Origin: Rhodospirillaceae bacterium
Lineage (GTDB): Bacteria > Pseudomonadota > Alphaproteobacteria > Rhodospirillales > Rhodospirillaceae
Assembly: GCA_947476925.1 (NCBI GenBank)
Contig: CANJSF010000014.1
Location: forward strand, 1-64,000
Direction: 5' to 3'
DNA: 64,000 nt
Below are positions 33,111 through 41,405 of the stretch, piece after piece (the first letter of the stretch is position 1; each line of letters opens with the position of its first letter). The translations under genes were made by a program, and so were the position numbers. Under the pieces are notes generated by a model. The model saw only the letters and a list, made by a program, of their open reading frames with translations, made no database searches and was not told where the DNA came from.

Positions 33111-34889
33111 ATGACCGCCGCTTTAACCCCACTCACGGCCGCGCCTTCGCCGACACAGCCTCTTTCGGCCAGTCAGGTAAAAGACCACCTGAGCCTGATC
33201 GCTGAGATGACGTTGGTCTTTAGCGAATCCCATAGCTTCGAAACTGTGGCCAAGTCAGCGCTTGAGCGCATTACCAAACATGTGGGGGCCGAGGCGGCCT
33301 CACTGTTTATGCTCGACGACCAGGGGCAGGTCTTGGTCTGTACGGCGTGCTATGGGCCCGTGGACATCACCGGCATGAAAATTGCCAGCACTGCGGGCAT
33401 TGTGGGCCGTGCCGTCCAACAACAAGAAGCGCAAATTGTACGTGATGTGCGCGAAGATTCCGATTTCGGTGCCATGGTCGATGCCAAAACCGGGTTTGTG
33501 ACCAAATCGATCCTTGTCGCGCCTCTCACTGTGGGCCGCGAACGGCTAGGCGCGATTGAGGTGATCAACAAGCTGGAGGGAGACCAACTTTTTTCCGCAA
33601 ATGATTTGGCCTTGCTCCATACGCTCTCGCGCGCAGCGGCGTTGGCGATTAACAACCTTCGCTTGGCCGATCGACTTGTTCAACAAGAGCGCGAGCGTCA
33701 CGAATTAGAACTGGCCTCTGAGATTCAACGCGACTTATTGCCACAACCTTCCGCCAAAGATTTCCCCATTCACGGCATCAATGTACCAGCCCGTGCCGTT
33801 TCTGGAGATTTTTACGATATTCTTTCGCTACCCGATGGGCGCATTTGGTTCAACATTGCCGACGTTTCGGGCAAGGGCATGAATGCCGCACTGCTGATGG
33901 CAAAAACCTCCAGCTTATTTCGCTGCTTGGCCAAAAGCAGCGAGCATCCAGGTCAACTCCTCAACGCCATCAACAACGAGCTTTGCGAAACTAACTCGCA
34001 CGGCATGTTTGTGACCATGGTCGGTGGGTTGTTTGATCCGGCTACCGGCGTTGTGCGCCTCACCAACGCCGGGCATGAGCCACCGCTACTCTTCGATATC
34101 GCGCGGGAGTCGTTTATGTCGATACCAGCTGACGGACCCCCGCTTGGAATTGCCGTCGGCATTGCTGGGCCGGATGGATTTCCTGTCTCAGACATCGATC
34201 TGAATGGGGGCACGCTCTATATCTTCACCGACGGGCTGACCGAAGCCACGACGTTTGGCGGAGGGATGCTGGGAATTGATGGTGTGCGAGCCTTAATCCG
34301 CGATCACGCCGAGGAAACCCCCGACCTGCGTATCAAAAACATCTCAGGGGCCGTAAAGCTACCGGGCAAATCATTACACGATGATTTAACCCTACTAATC
34401 GTCGAAGACAGCGGCACGCATTCCAAACGGCCTGAACCGGCCCTTCCCGACTTGACGACATCGGCTGGTGTCGTGCTGCGCCTCAGGGTGCCCGCGCGTG
34501 CCGATCGCTTGAAAATGGTCCGCACAGCAGCCGATCAGGCGGCTGGCTATTGCGGTTGCGACAGCGCTTGGACCCTGGATTTGGTGATGGCGGTGGATGA
34601 AGCCTGCCAAAACATCATCCGCCACGCCTATGCGGGCCAGCCCGAGGTCGGCGATATCGTCCTCGACTTTGTCCGCGAGGGCGATTCGCTCTCGGTTTTG
34701 CTGATGGATTTCGCCCCGCCAGTTGATCTGGCCAAGATCAAATCGCGCGATCTGGCCGATGTTCGCCCTGGGGGGCTTGGGGTGCATTTGATTAAATCTG
34801 TAACAGACGACGCCCGCTTTTTGCCGCCACCGCCTGGAGTCGGGAATTTATTTAAATTGACCAAACGGCTGCCGACCAAGGTACAATAA
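33111..34889 (+). CDS. GAF - SpoIIE/PP2C phosphatase - HATPase (RsbW-like) fusion protein
   Basis: A 592-residue soluble signalling protein. The GAF sensor covers about residues 40-185. The PP2C/SpoIIE phosphatase covers about 220-432 with metal ligands D233 (SGDFYD), D251 (ADVSGKG), D374 (FTDGLTE) and D424/D425 (HDDLTL). The anti-sigma-type ATPase covers about 455-588 with N-box E498/N501 (DEACQNIIRHAY) and G-box GGLGVHL. Phosphatase and kinase of a partner switch are thus on one chain. The start is ATG 33111; the open frame extends back to 32979 into the acyltransferase gene. The STAS gene follows after 16 bp and should be its substrate. Confidence 0.9.
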   Translation: MTAALTPLTAAPSPTQPLSASQVKDHLSLIAEMTLVFSESHSFETVAKSALERITKHVGAEAASLFMLDDQGQVLVCTACYGPVDITGMKIASTAGIVGRAVQQQEAQIVRDVREDSDFGAMVDAKTGFVTKSILVAPLTVGRERLGAIEVINKLEGDQLFSANDLALLHTLSRAAALAINNLRLADRLVQQERERHELELASEIQRDLLPQPSAKDFPIHGINVPARAVSGDFYDILSLPDGRIWFNIADVSGKGMNAALLMAKTSSLFRCLAKSSEHPGQLLNAINNELCETNSHGMFVTMVGGLFDPATGVVRLTNAGHEPPLLFDIARESFMSIPADGPPLGIAVGIAGPDGFPVSDIDLNGGTLYIFTDGLTEATTFGGGMLGIDGVRALIRDHAEETPDLRIKNISGAVKLPGKSLHDDLTLLIVEDSGTHSKRPEPALPDLTTSAGVVLRLRVPARADRLKMVRTAADQAAGYCGCDSAWTLDLVMAVDEACQNIIRHAYAGQPEVGDIVLDFVREGDSLSVLLMDFAPPVDLAKIKSRDLADVRPGGLGVHLIKSVTDDARFLPPPPGVGNLFKLTKRLPTKVQ

Positions 34890-34905
34890 GTATGGGTGAG
34901 GGAAT

Positions 34906-35238
34906 ATGACCATTGAAGTAAGTGACGTAAACGGAACAGCCGTCGTTGCCTTAAGCGGCGATGTCGATCTGCAAACCTCGCCCGCCGTGCGCCAAAAGCT
35001 GTTGGCGTGCCTCGAGACGAGCAAGAGGCTGGTCGCAGATTTAGGCGCGGTGTCTTACATCGACTCATCGGGCGTCGCGAGCTTGGTCGAGGCCTTTCAA
35101 GTCTCGCGCAAGAAGGGGGCCTACTTTGCACTGGCCAGTGTCTCGCCTGCGGCCATGCGTGTGCTCAGCCTCGCGCGGCTCGACAAAGTTTTCACCATCC
35201 ATCCCGACGTGACTGCGGCCACCGCCGCCCAAGGATAA
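34906..35238 (+). CDS. STAS-domain protein (anti-sigma antagonist / MlaB-like)
   Basis: A 110-residue single STAS domain. The phospho-acceptor loop YIDSSGVASLVEA matches SpoIIAA/RsbV, with S55 as the likely phosphorylated serine. Two readings are possible: it is a classic anti-sigma antagonist for the fusion kinase/phosphatase just upstream, or it is the MlaB subunit of the Mla phospholipid transporter encoded immediately downstream (4-bp gap to mlaE). MlaB is also a lone STAS protein. The position between both partners supports a link between them. There is no sigma factor gene nearby. Confidence 0.88.
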   Translation: MTIEVSDVNGTAVVALSGDVDLQTSPAVRQKLLACLETSKRLVADLGAVSYIDSSGVASLVEAFQVSRKKGAYFALASVSPAAMRVLSLARLDKVFTIHPDVTAATAAQG

Positions 35239-35242
35239 GACC

Positions 35243-36046
35243 GTGCTAGCCCGTGTCGGCGATCAAATGGAGCGCATGGGAAGGGCCACGGCTGCAGGCA
35301 TGGCCGAGTTTGGTCTTGGCGCGGTCCTGCTTGCGCAATGTATTTATTGGGTGGCGGTTGGCCACCGTCGTGCACAGCCCGTGCGTCTGGACGCTGCGTT
35401 CGCACGCTGCATGGAGGTTGGCATCCTTGCCATACCTATCGTCACGCTGATGGCGTTAACCATCGGCATTATGTTGGCCATTCAAGGCATTTATAGCCTG
35501 CGCGTATTTGGCGCCGAAGAACAAGTGGTGCTGGGTGTTGGAATGTCGGTGGTGCGCGAATTCGGGCCACTGATTACCGGCATTTTGGTCGCCGGTCGCA
35601 CGGGGTCGTCGTTGGCCGCACGTATTGGCACCATGCGCATCAGCCAAGAGATTGATGCGCTATCTGTGATGGGCATCAATCCGGTGCGCTTTATTGTGGC
35701 GCCGGCATTGATCGCCATGATGATCATGGTGCCGACGCTGACGTTTTGGTCGAGCATTGTGATGCTGGCTGGATCAGGTTGGTATATCTCGGTTGATCTG
35801 GGCATGAGCTGGGCGGCCTATATCGAGCGGTTGACCGAAATCATCAAGTTCGGCGATGTCCTGCACGGCCTGGGCAAAAGCCTGTTGTTTGGCGTTCTGA
35901 TTACGCTCGTGGGGGTCATCAATGGCACCTTGGTGTCGGGCGGTGCGGAAGGTGTTGGCAAGATGACAACGCGCTCGGTGGTGATTTCGATCTGCGCGAT
36001 TATTGTCACCGACATGGTCTTTGCGTTCATAGCGACGCGCTCATGA
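35243..36046 (+). CDS. mlaE: MlaE-family ABC transporter permease (phospholipid transport)
   Basis: A 267-residue inner-membrane permease. The MlaE core shows as REFGPLITGILVAGRTGSSL then MRISQEIDALSVMGINPVRF, with five to six membrane helices (the last near SVVISICAIIVTDMVFAFIA). It forms the membrane unit with MlaF that moves glycerophospholipids between inner and outer membrane. The start is GTG behind aagga. It overlaps mlaF by ATGA. The N-terminus of about 40 residues is longer than in the enteric protein. Confidence 0.92.
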   Translation: MLARVGDQMERMGRATAAGMAEFGLGAVLLAQCIYWVAVGHRRAQPVRLDAAFARCMEVGILAIPIVTLMALTIGIMLAIQGIYSLRVFGAEEQVVLGVGMSVVREFGPLITGILVAGRTGSSLAARIGTMRISQEIDALSVMGINPVRFIVAPALIAMMIMVPTLTFWSSIVMLAGSGWYISVDLGMSWAAYIERLTEIIKFGDVLHGLGKSLLFGVLITLVGVINGTLVSGGAEGVGKMTTRSVVISICAIIVTDMVFAFIATRS

Positions 36047-36897
36047 GCACCATCGCCATCAGCGAACATCGATCAAACGCCCCAGCCGATCCGGAACTGA
36101 TGGCCGCGCCGCCCATGATCGAAGTGCGTGATCTCATCACCCATTACGGCACGCGTGAAATTTTGCATGGCATCAACTTATCGGTCCGCCAGGGCGAAAT
36201 CATGGTCATTATGGGTGGTTCGGGCTCGGGCAAAAGTACCCTGCTGAATGCCTTGCTGGGTTTGCTGCGTCCCACGTCGGGCACCATTCGTCTGCTGGGC
36301 CAAGATTTGAACGCCATCTCCGATGTCGAACGCACGAAGTTGCGTCAAAAAATGGGCGTGGCGTTTCAGGGCGGTGCCTTGTTCAGCTCGCTCAATGTGC
36401 TTGAAAACATCATGTTGCCGCTGCGAGAGCATACCAAGCTCGACCGCAACACCATGCGCATTATGGCGCGCATGAAAATGCAGGTCGTCAGCCTCTCGGG
36501 CTTCGAAAATCTCATGCCCGCTGAATTGTCGGGCGGCATGATTAAGCGCGCCGCTTTGGCCCGCGCGATTGTCATGGACCCGCGCATTTTGTTCTGCGAC
36601 GAGCCCTCGGCTGGGCTTGACCCGGTGGTGTCGTCGGCCATTGACGAGCTGATTTTGAATTTGCGTGACGCCATGGGCATGTCCATCGTTGTGGTGACGC
36701 ACGAATTAGAAAGTGCCTTCAAAATTGCCGACCGTATTTGTGTGCTTGATAAGGGGCATATTCTGACGGTCGGGACCGTGGAGGAGGTTCGAAACTCTGC
36801 CAACGAGCGCATTCAAAATTTATTGAATCGTCGCACTGAAGCAGAGGTCTTGGACCCCGACGAGTACTTGCGTCGGTTGACGGGAATGCAACAATAA
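36043..36897 (+). CDS. mlaF: MlaF-family ABC transporter ATP-binding protein
   Basis: A 284-residue ATPase. Walker A is [14 protein letters not shown], the signature LSGGMIKRAALARAI, Walker B ILFCDEPSAGLDP, and the switch His lies in VVVTHELESAF. The C-terminal tail (RIQNLLNRRTEAEVLDPDEY) is the MlaF-type extension that in E. coli touches MlaB. The start codon overlaps the mlaE stop. Confidence 0.92.
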   Translation: MSTIAISEHRSNAPADPELMAAPPMIEVRDLITHYGTREILHGINLSVRQGEIMVIMGGSGSGKSTLLNALLGLLRPTSGTIRLLGQDLNAISDVERTKLRQKMGVAFQGGALFSSLNVLENIMLPLREHTKLDRNTMRIMARMKMQVVSLSGFENLMPAELSGGMIKRAALARAIVMDPRILFCDEPSAGLDPVVSSAIDELILNLRDAMGMSIVVVTHELESAFKIADRICVLDKGHILTVGTVEEVRNSANERIQNLLNRRTEAEVLDPDEYLRRLTGMQQ

Positions 36898-36926
36898 GGG
36901 GCTTCGGTTGGGGGATCGTTCGTTCT

Positions 36927-37928
36927 ATGCAAGATAGTCGTATAAATTATGTGGTCGTCGGTAGCTTTGTCGCTGCCGTGCTGGCCATTTTTATTGTCGT
37001 GGTCTCGATGTTGGCCGGGCGCAGCGGCGCAACGGACCCCTATTACACCGTGTATGACAACGTTTCAGGGCTGAAATTCGGAACGCAGGTTTTGTACGAA
37101 GGCTATCAAATCGGACAAGTCGAGAGCATCGAACCCGTCTTTCAGGGCCAGAACGTTTCCTTTCGCATCAACATGACCGTATCTGAGGGCTGGAAAATCC
37201 CAGAGGACAGCGTCGCACGCGCATCGGTCGGCGGGCTGCTATCGGCGTTGACCATCGACATTGATGGCGGGCAAAGCAAAACCGCACTCAAGCCGGGTGC
37301 GATGATCAAGGGCGCCTCGGCCTCTAATTTCTTTGCAGCCCTGTCGGATATCGGCTCGCAATTTGGCGAGATTAGCGCCAGCTCGATCAAGCCGTTGCTT
37401 GCGAATTTAGATGCGTATATTCGCGACCTCGACAAAATGACGATGGAGAACGTCCCCGACATTTTGAAGAATTTGAATAAGATTTCATCCGATTTGTCGC
37501 GTGACGTGCCTAAAATTACAGCGAGTTTGTCGCGCGCGTCGCAAGCCGTTGAGACTGGGGTATTGAAGCCCGAGAACATCGAACGCATCGACACCATCAT
37601 TGCTAACCTCGACACCACAACCAACAATATGGCGGGACTCACGGCTGATTTGGGTAAAACGCGCGAACTTCTGATGGCCTCGATGCAAAGCATCAATCGC
37701 GTGGTTGAGTCCAACGCCGGCAATGTTGATGAGTCGGTGCGCAATTTGCGCTACACCCTCGATGCGATATCGCGTTCGATCAACGACATTACGATGAACA
37801 CCGAAATGACCACACGCAATATGGCGGAGTTCAGCCGGGCCATTCGCGAAAACCCGGGTCTGCTGATCTCTGGCGCGCCGCAGTCTGATCAGTCAAAGAC
37901 TGATCAAGCCAAATCTGCCGGGAAATAA
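36927..37928 (+). CDS. mlaD: MlaD-family MCE-domain protein
   Basis: A 333-residue protein. One N-terminal membrane helix (VVGSFVAAVLAIFIVVVSML) is followed by a single MCE domain (about residues 37-115: YDNVSGLKFGTQVLYEGYQIG to ASVGGLLSALTIDIDGG). A long helical, coiled-coil-like C-terminal part (about 140-310) is rich in NL/NMA repeats. It is longer than E. coli MlaD (about 180) and more like the larger alphaproteobacterial/PqiB-type forms. It forms the periplasmic hexamer that passes lipids on. Confidence 0.9.
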   Translation: MQDSRINYVVVGSFVAAVLAIFIVVVSMLAGRSGATDPYYTVYDNVSGLKFGTQVLYEGYQIGQVESIEPVFQGQNVSFRINMTVSEGWKIPEDSVARASVGGLLSALTIDIDGGQSKTALKPGAMIKGASASNFFAALSDIGSQFGEISASSIKPLLANLDAYIRDLDKMTMENVPDILKNLNKISSDLSRDVPKITASLSRASQAVETGVLKPENIERIDTIIANLDTTTNNMAGLTADLGKTRELLMASMQSINRVVESNAGNVDESVRNLRYTLDAISRSINDITMNTEMTTRNMAEFSRAIRENPGLLISGAPQSDQSKTDQAKSAGK

Positions 37929-37937
37929 GGGGCGGTC

Positions 37938-38534
37938 ATGACAATCATCACCCGTCGTTCGTTCGGCCTTGGCGTTGCAACCGCGACCTTGACGGCATGC
38001 TCAGCGGCCCCGGTGCCGACTGATACGTATTATCGTTTGGTGCCAACGGGCAGCCTGCCAACGCGAAATGGTGCGCCGATCAAAGGCACGGCCGAAGTTG
38101 CGCCCATTCGCGGCGATGGCGTGGTCAACGCACGTGCACTTTTGTTCCGTGGCGCAGCAGGCCAGTTACAGCAATACAGTTATCAATTCTGGGCCGACAC
38201 ACCGGCTAGCCTTTTGCAACGCAGCCTGATCGATACGCTGCGTGCGGCAAAAATGTTTGACACGGTTGCCGCGCCCGAAATGAGGCTTGATCGCGATTAC
38301 GAGATTATGGGCACGCTGCGCAAACTCGAACACGATCTGCAAGGGTCAGGTCATGCCGTTATCGAAGTGGAATTGGGCGTGCGTAAAGTCATCGGCAACA
38401 ACGTTTTGCTGTTGAAGGTCTACGCGGCCGACGTCGCCGTGGCGGGCAGCGGCATGCCTGCGGTGGTGTCGGCTTGCTCAGCTGGCTTGGGCCAGATTTT
38501 CAGCCAGTTTTTGGCCGATCTCGGCCAAATTTAG
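37938..38534 (+). CDS. ABC-type transport auxiliary lipoprotein (PqiC/ABC_trans_aux-like)
   Basis: A 198-residue lipoprotein. The signal has both a twin arginine (TRRSFGLGVATA) and a lipobox LTAC with C21 as the lipidated cysteine. The mature part fits the auxiliary component family: YYRLVPTGSLP, the middle VNARALLFRGAAGQLQQYSYQFWADTP and a conserved LEHDLQGSGHAVIEVELGV. It probably sits in the outer membrane as the receiving partner of the MCE protein. It is the last gene of the six-gene run; no mlaC or mlaA gene is present. Confidence 0.85.
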   Translation: MTIITRRSFGLGVATATLTACSAAPVPTDTYYRLVPTGSLPTRNGAPIKGTAEVAPIRGDGVVNARALLFRGAAGQLQQYSYQFWADTPASLLQRSLIDTLRAAKMFDTVAAPEMRLDRDYEIMGTLRKLEHDLQGSGHAVIEVELGVRKVIGNNVLLLKVYAADVAVAGSGMPAVVSACSAGLGQIFSQFLADLGQI

Positions 38535-38634
38535 CGCTAAGACCGCGCTTGCCCCGCAAAGACGGCACACCTAGTATCCGCGCCTAGCAATGGGGCTGAT
38601 TTAGCCCTAACCCCTTGTGATATAAGGAAAAGCG

Positions 38635-40032
38635 GTGCGCTACATCAGCACCCGAGGCCGTGCTCCCGAGCTTGGATTCGACGCCGCCCTGCTGGCTGGC
38701 TTGGCGACCGATGGCGGGCTGTATGTGCCTGCGTCATGGCCACGCTTTTCAGGCGCCGAATGGGCCACGATGGCGGGGCTCGATTACGCCGCGCTGGCTG
38801 CCAAAATCATCGCTCCGTATATGCGCGGCTCGGTCGCCGAACCGAAGTTGGTTGCCATCACACAGCAAGCTTACGGCACTTTTACGCACAAGGCTGTGGC
38901 GCCTTTGGTGCAACTTGATTCGCAGCTTTGGCTGATGGAACTTTTCCATGGCCCGACATTGGCGTTTAAAGATTATGCGCTGCAGTTGGTGGGATTACTG
39001 TTCGATCATGTGCTCAAAGCACGCGGCAGTCGCATCACCATCGTCGGGGCGACATCGGGCGATACCGGTTCTGCCGCTATTGATGCCTGCAAAGATCGTG
39101 AAGCGGTGGATATTTTTATTCTGCACCCGGCGGGTCGGGTGTCGGACGTGCAACGTCGGCAAATGACGACGGTGCAGTCAAATAATGTGCACAACATCGC
39201 TGTGCAAGGCAGCTTCGATGATTGCCAAAATCTCGTCAAGGCGATGTTTGCAGATGCGCGCTTTCGCACAGATTTAAATCTTTCAGCCGTCAACTCCATC
39301 AACTGGGCACGCATCATGGCCCAAATTGTCTACTACGCATTTGCGGCCTTGCGCTTGGGATCGGAACAGCGGCCTGTGGCGTTCTCGGTGCCCACCGGAA
39401 ATTTTGGTAACGTCTTTGCGGGCTACGTTGCCAAGCAAATGGGCTTGCCGATTGCCAAGTTTGCCGTGGGTTCGAACCGTAACGATATTCTCACGCGCTA
39501 TTTTGAAACCGGGTCCATGACGGCCAACGACGTTGTGCCAACACTCAGTCCGTCCATGGATATTCAAATCTCATCAAACTTCGAGCGGTTGCTGTTCTCG
39601 GCCTACAACAACGATGGCGCGGCGGTCGCAAGTTTGATGGATCGCTTTAAGCAAAGCGGAGTGTATGCGGTTGATGCTGCTGCCCATGCTGCGATCATGG
39701 ACTTGTTTGTTGGCGACCGGCTGGATGACGTAGGCACCAAGGCCACCATGAAATCTGTGTTTGCCGCCACAGGTCACGTGGTCGACCCGCATACGGTGAT
39801 CGGCATTCATGCTGCGCGAGCGCTCAAGACTTTACCCGGCACGCCGGTAATTGCTTTAGGCACAGCGCACCCCGCCAAATTCCCAGACGCTGTTGAGGCC
39901 GCCATTGGTCAGCGCCCTGTTTTGCCAGCGCACTTGGCCGATCTCTTCACACGCCCTGAACGTTTGACAACACTGGGCAATGACTTAGATCAGATCAAAG
40001 CCTACGTGCGCCAAAACGCGCGCAAGATCTAG
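38635..40032 (+). CDS. thrC: Threonine synthase
   Basis: A 465-residue PLP enzyme that converts O-phosphohomoserine to threonine. The PLP lysine is K112 in GPTLAFKDYALQ; TSGDTGSAAIDAC binds the phosphate and the N-terminal part starts MRYISTRGRAP. Length fits the long (class I-like) bacterial type. The start is GTG with aagga. A short 5-bp stem (GGGCT/AGCCC at 38593-38607) lies upstream without T-run. The M16 peptidase gene follows by 13 bp, an order often seen in alphaproteobacteria. thrB is 6 kb away. Confidence 0.94.
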   Translation: MRYISTRGRAPELGFDAALLAGLATDGGLYVPASWPRFSGAEWATMAGLDYAALAAKIIAPYMRGSVAEPKLVAITQQAYGTFTHKAVAPLVQLDSQLWLMELFHGPTLAFKDYALQLVGLLFDHVLKARGSRITIVGATSGDTGSAAIDACKDREAVDIFILHPAGRVSDVQRRQMTTVQSNNVHNIAVQGSFDDCQNLVKAMFADARFRTDLNLSAVNSINWARIMAQIVYYAFAALRLGSEQRPVAFSVPTGNFGNVFAGYVAKQMGLPIAKFAVGSNRNDILTRYFETGSMTANDVVPTLSPSMDIQISSNFERLLFSAYNNDGAAVASLMDRFKQSGVYAVDAAAHAAIMDLFVGDRLDDVGTKATMKSVFAATGHVVDPHTVIGIHAARALKTLPGTPVIALGTAHPAKFPDAVEAAIGQRPVLPAHLADLFTRPERLTTLGNDLDQIKAYVRQNARKI

Positions 40033-40045
40033 CAATCAGGGCCTC

Positions 40046-41302
40046 ATGACCGTCCAAGTCTCAACGCTATCCAACGGCCTGCAGGTCATTACCGACCGAA
40101 TGGATTCAGTTGAAACTGTCGCCCTCGGGGCATGGGTGAATGTCGGCACGCGCCACGAAACGGCCGAGGTCAATGGCATCTCGCACTTGCTGGAACATAT
40201 GGCGTTCAAAGGCACGGCACGCCGCACGGCGCTGCAAATTGCCGAAGAAATGGACAACGTCGGTGGACACTTGAATGCCTACACCAGCCGTGATCACACC
40301 GCGTATTTTGCTAAGGTTCTAAAAGACGACACCGATCTGGCCGTCGACATCATCTCAGACATTCTTCTTAACTCGACCATGGACGCCGAGGAACTGGAAC
40401 GCGAGAAGCACGTCATTGTGCAGGAGATTTCGCAAGTCAACGACACCCCCGACGACATCATCTTCGACCGCTTTCAGTCCAAGGCTTATCCCGATCAGCC
40501 CATGGGCTGGCCCGTGTTGGGGTCGGAAGGTTTGGTGCGTTCGGTGACGTCGGATCGATTGAAGTCCTACCTTACGAATCACTACGCGGCCGAACACACA
40601 ATTGTTGCGGCATCGGGCAATATTGACCACGACAAGTTCACGAAGTCAGTAGAACTCGCATTTGCCTCGTTGCGCCCCAAAGCTGCGGTGAACTCGGTCG
40701 CCAGCGTATACAGCGGCGGTGAATACCGCGAAACGCGTGACTTGGAGCAAGTTCACTTCGTCTTGGGCTTTCCAGGCGTGGCTTATCACGACCCCGACTT
40801 TTACAGCTTGGCAGCTTTGTCTGTGCTGATGGGCGAGGGGATGTCGTCGCGTTTGTTTCAGGAAATTCGCGAGAAGCGCGGACTGGCATATTCGATTTTC
40901 TCATCCACACAATCGTTCTCAGATACGGGCTTGTTCCAAATCTACACCGGCACTTCGCCCGAAGATGTGCCCAAGATGATTCCCATTTTGTGCGATGAAA
41001 TTCGCAAAGCCGCAGGTACGATAACGCCCGAGGAAACCAAACGCGCCAAAGCGCAAATTAAGTCTGGGCTGTTGATGTCGTTGGAAAGCCCGTCCAGCCG
41101 ATGCAATGCGCGTGCGCGCCAATTGGTCGTTTATGGTCGTCCCCTCACTACCGCTGAGGTGATCGAGCGCCTCGAAGCGGTCGACAGCGCCAGTATAGCC
41201 GCAACGGCGGCACGCATTTTTGCAGGTGTGCCGACTCTGGCTGCCATTGGGCCGCTTGAAACGCTGGCACCGCTGCCTGAAATTCATCAGAGACTTCAGT
41301 AA
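40046..41302 (+). CDS. M16-family zinc peptidase (processing-peptidase type)
   Basis: A 418-residue metallopeptidase. The inverted zinc motif HxxEH is H47-L-L-E50-H51 in ISHLLEHMAFKGT; a distal Glu lies in EREKHVIVQEI. FLGFPG-type loop and MGEGMSSRLFQEIREKRGLAY match mitochondrial processing peptidase beta and its bacterial relatives. It probably degrades or processes peptides in the cytoplasm; there is no signal peptide. It is co-transcribed with thrC. Confidence 0.92.
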   Translation: MTVQVSTLSNGLQVITDRMDSVETVALGAWVNVGTRHETAEVNGISHLLEHMAFKGTARRTALQIAEEMDNVGGHLNAYTSRDHTAYFAKVLKDDTDLAVDIISDILLNSTMDAEELEREKHVIVQEISQVNDTPDDIIFDRFQSKAYPDQPMGWPVLGSEGLVRSVTSDRLKSYLTNHYAAEHTIVAASGNIDHDKFTKSVELAFASLRPKAAVNSVASVYSGGEYRETRDLEQVHFVLGFPGVAYHDPDFYSLAALSVLMGEGMSSRLFQEIREKRGLAYSIFSSTQSFSDTGLFQIYTGTSPEDVPKMIPILCDEIRKAAGTITPEETKRAKAQIKSGLLMSLESPSSRCNARARQLVVYGRPLTTAEVIERLEAVDSASIAATAARIFAGVPTLAAIGPLETLAPLPEIHQRLQ

Positions 41303-41326
41303 GTTAACCGTATTTGCCACTATGCG

Positions 41327-41340
41327 ATCAGGCGCCTGAT
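41327..41340. promoter_or_regulatory. Perfect palindrome before the dehydrogenase operon
   Basis: ATCAGGCGCCTGAT is a 14-bp perfect palindrome 66 bp upstream of the HpsN-like gene, closely followed by a second, GGCTATAGCC (41347-41356). They may be operator half-sites or form an RNA hairpin after the M16 gene. About four perfect 14-bp palindromes are expected by chance in 64 kb, so support is modest. Confidence 0.3.
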
Positions 41341-41405
41341 AACGTTGGCTATAGCCTCGCCGCACCGTTAAGTCTGCGCGCAACATTCCGCACGAAAGGA
41401 CAGCC

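Noticed and set aside
38593-38607. Short hairpin between the Mla lipoprotein gene and thrC as a terminator
   Set aside because: It has only a 5-bp stem, and no T-run follows it on the plus strand.
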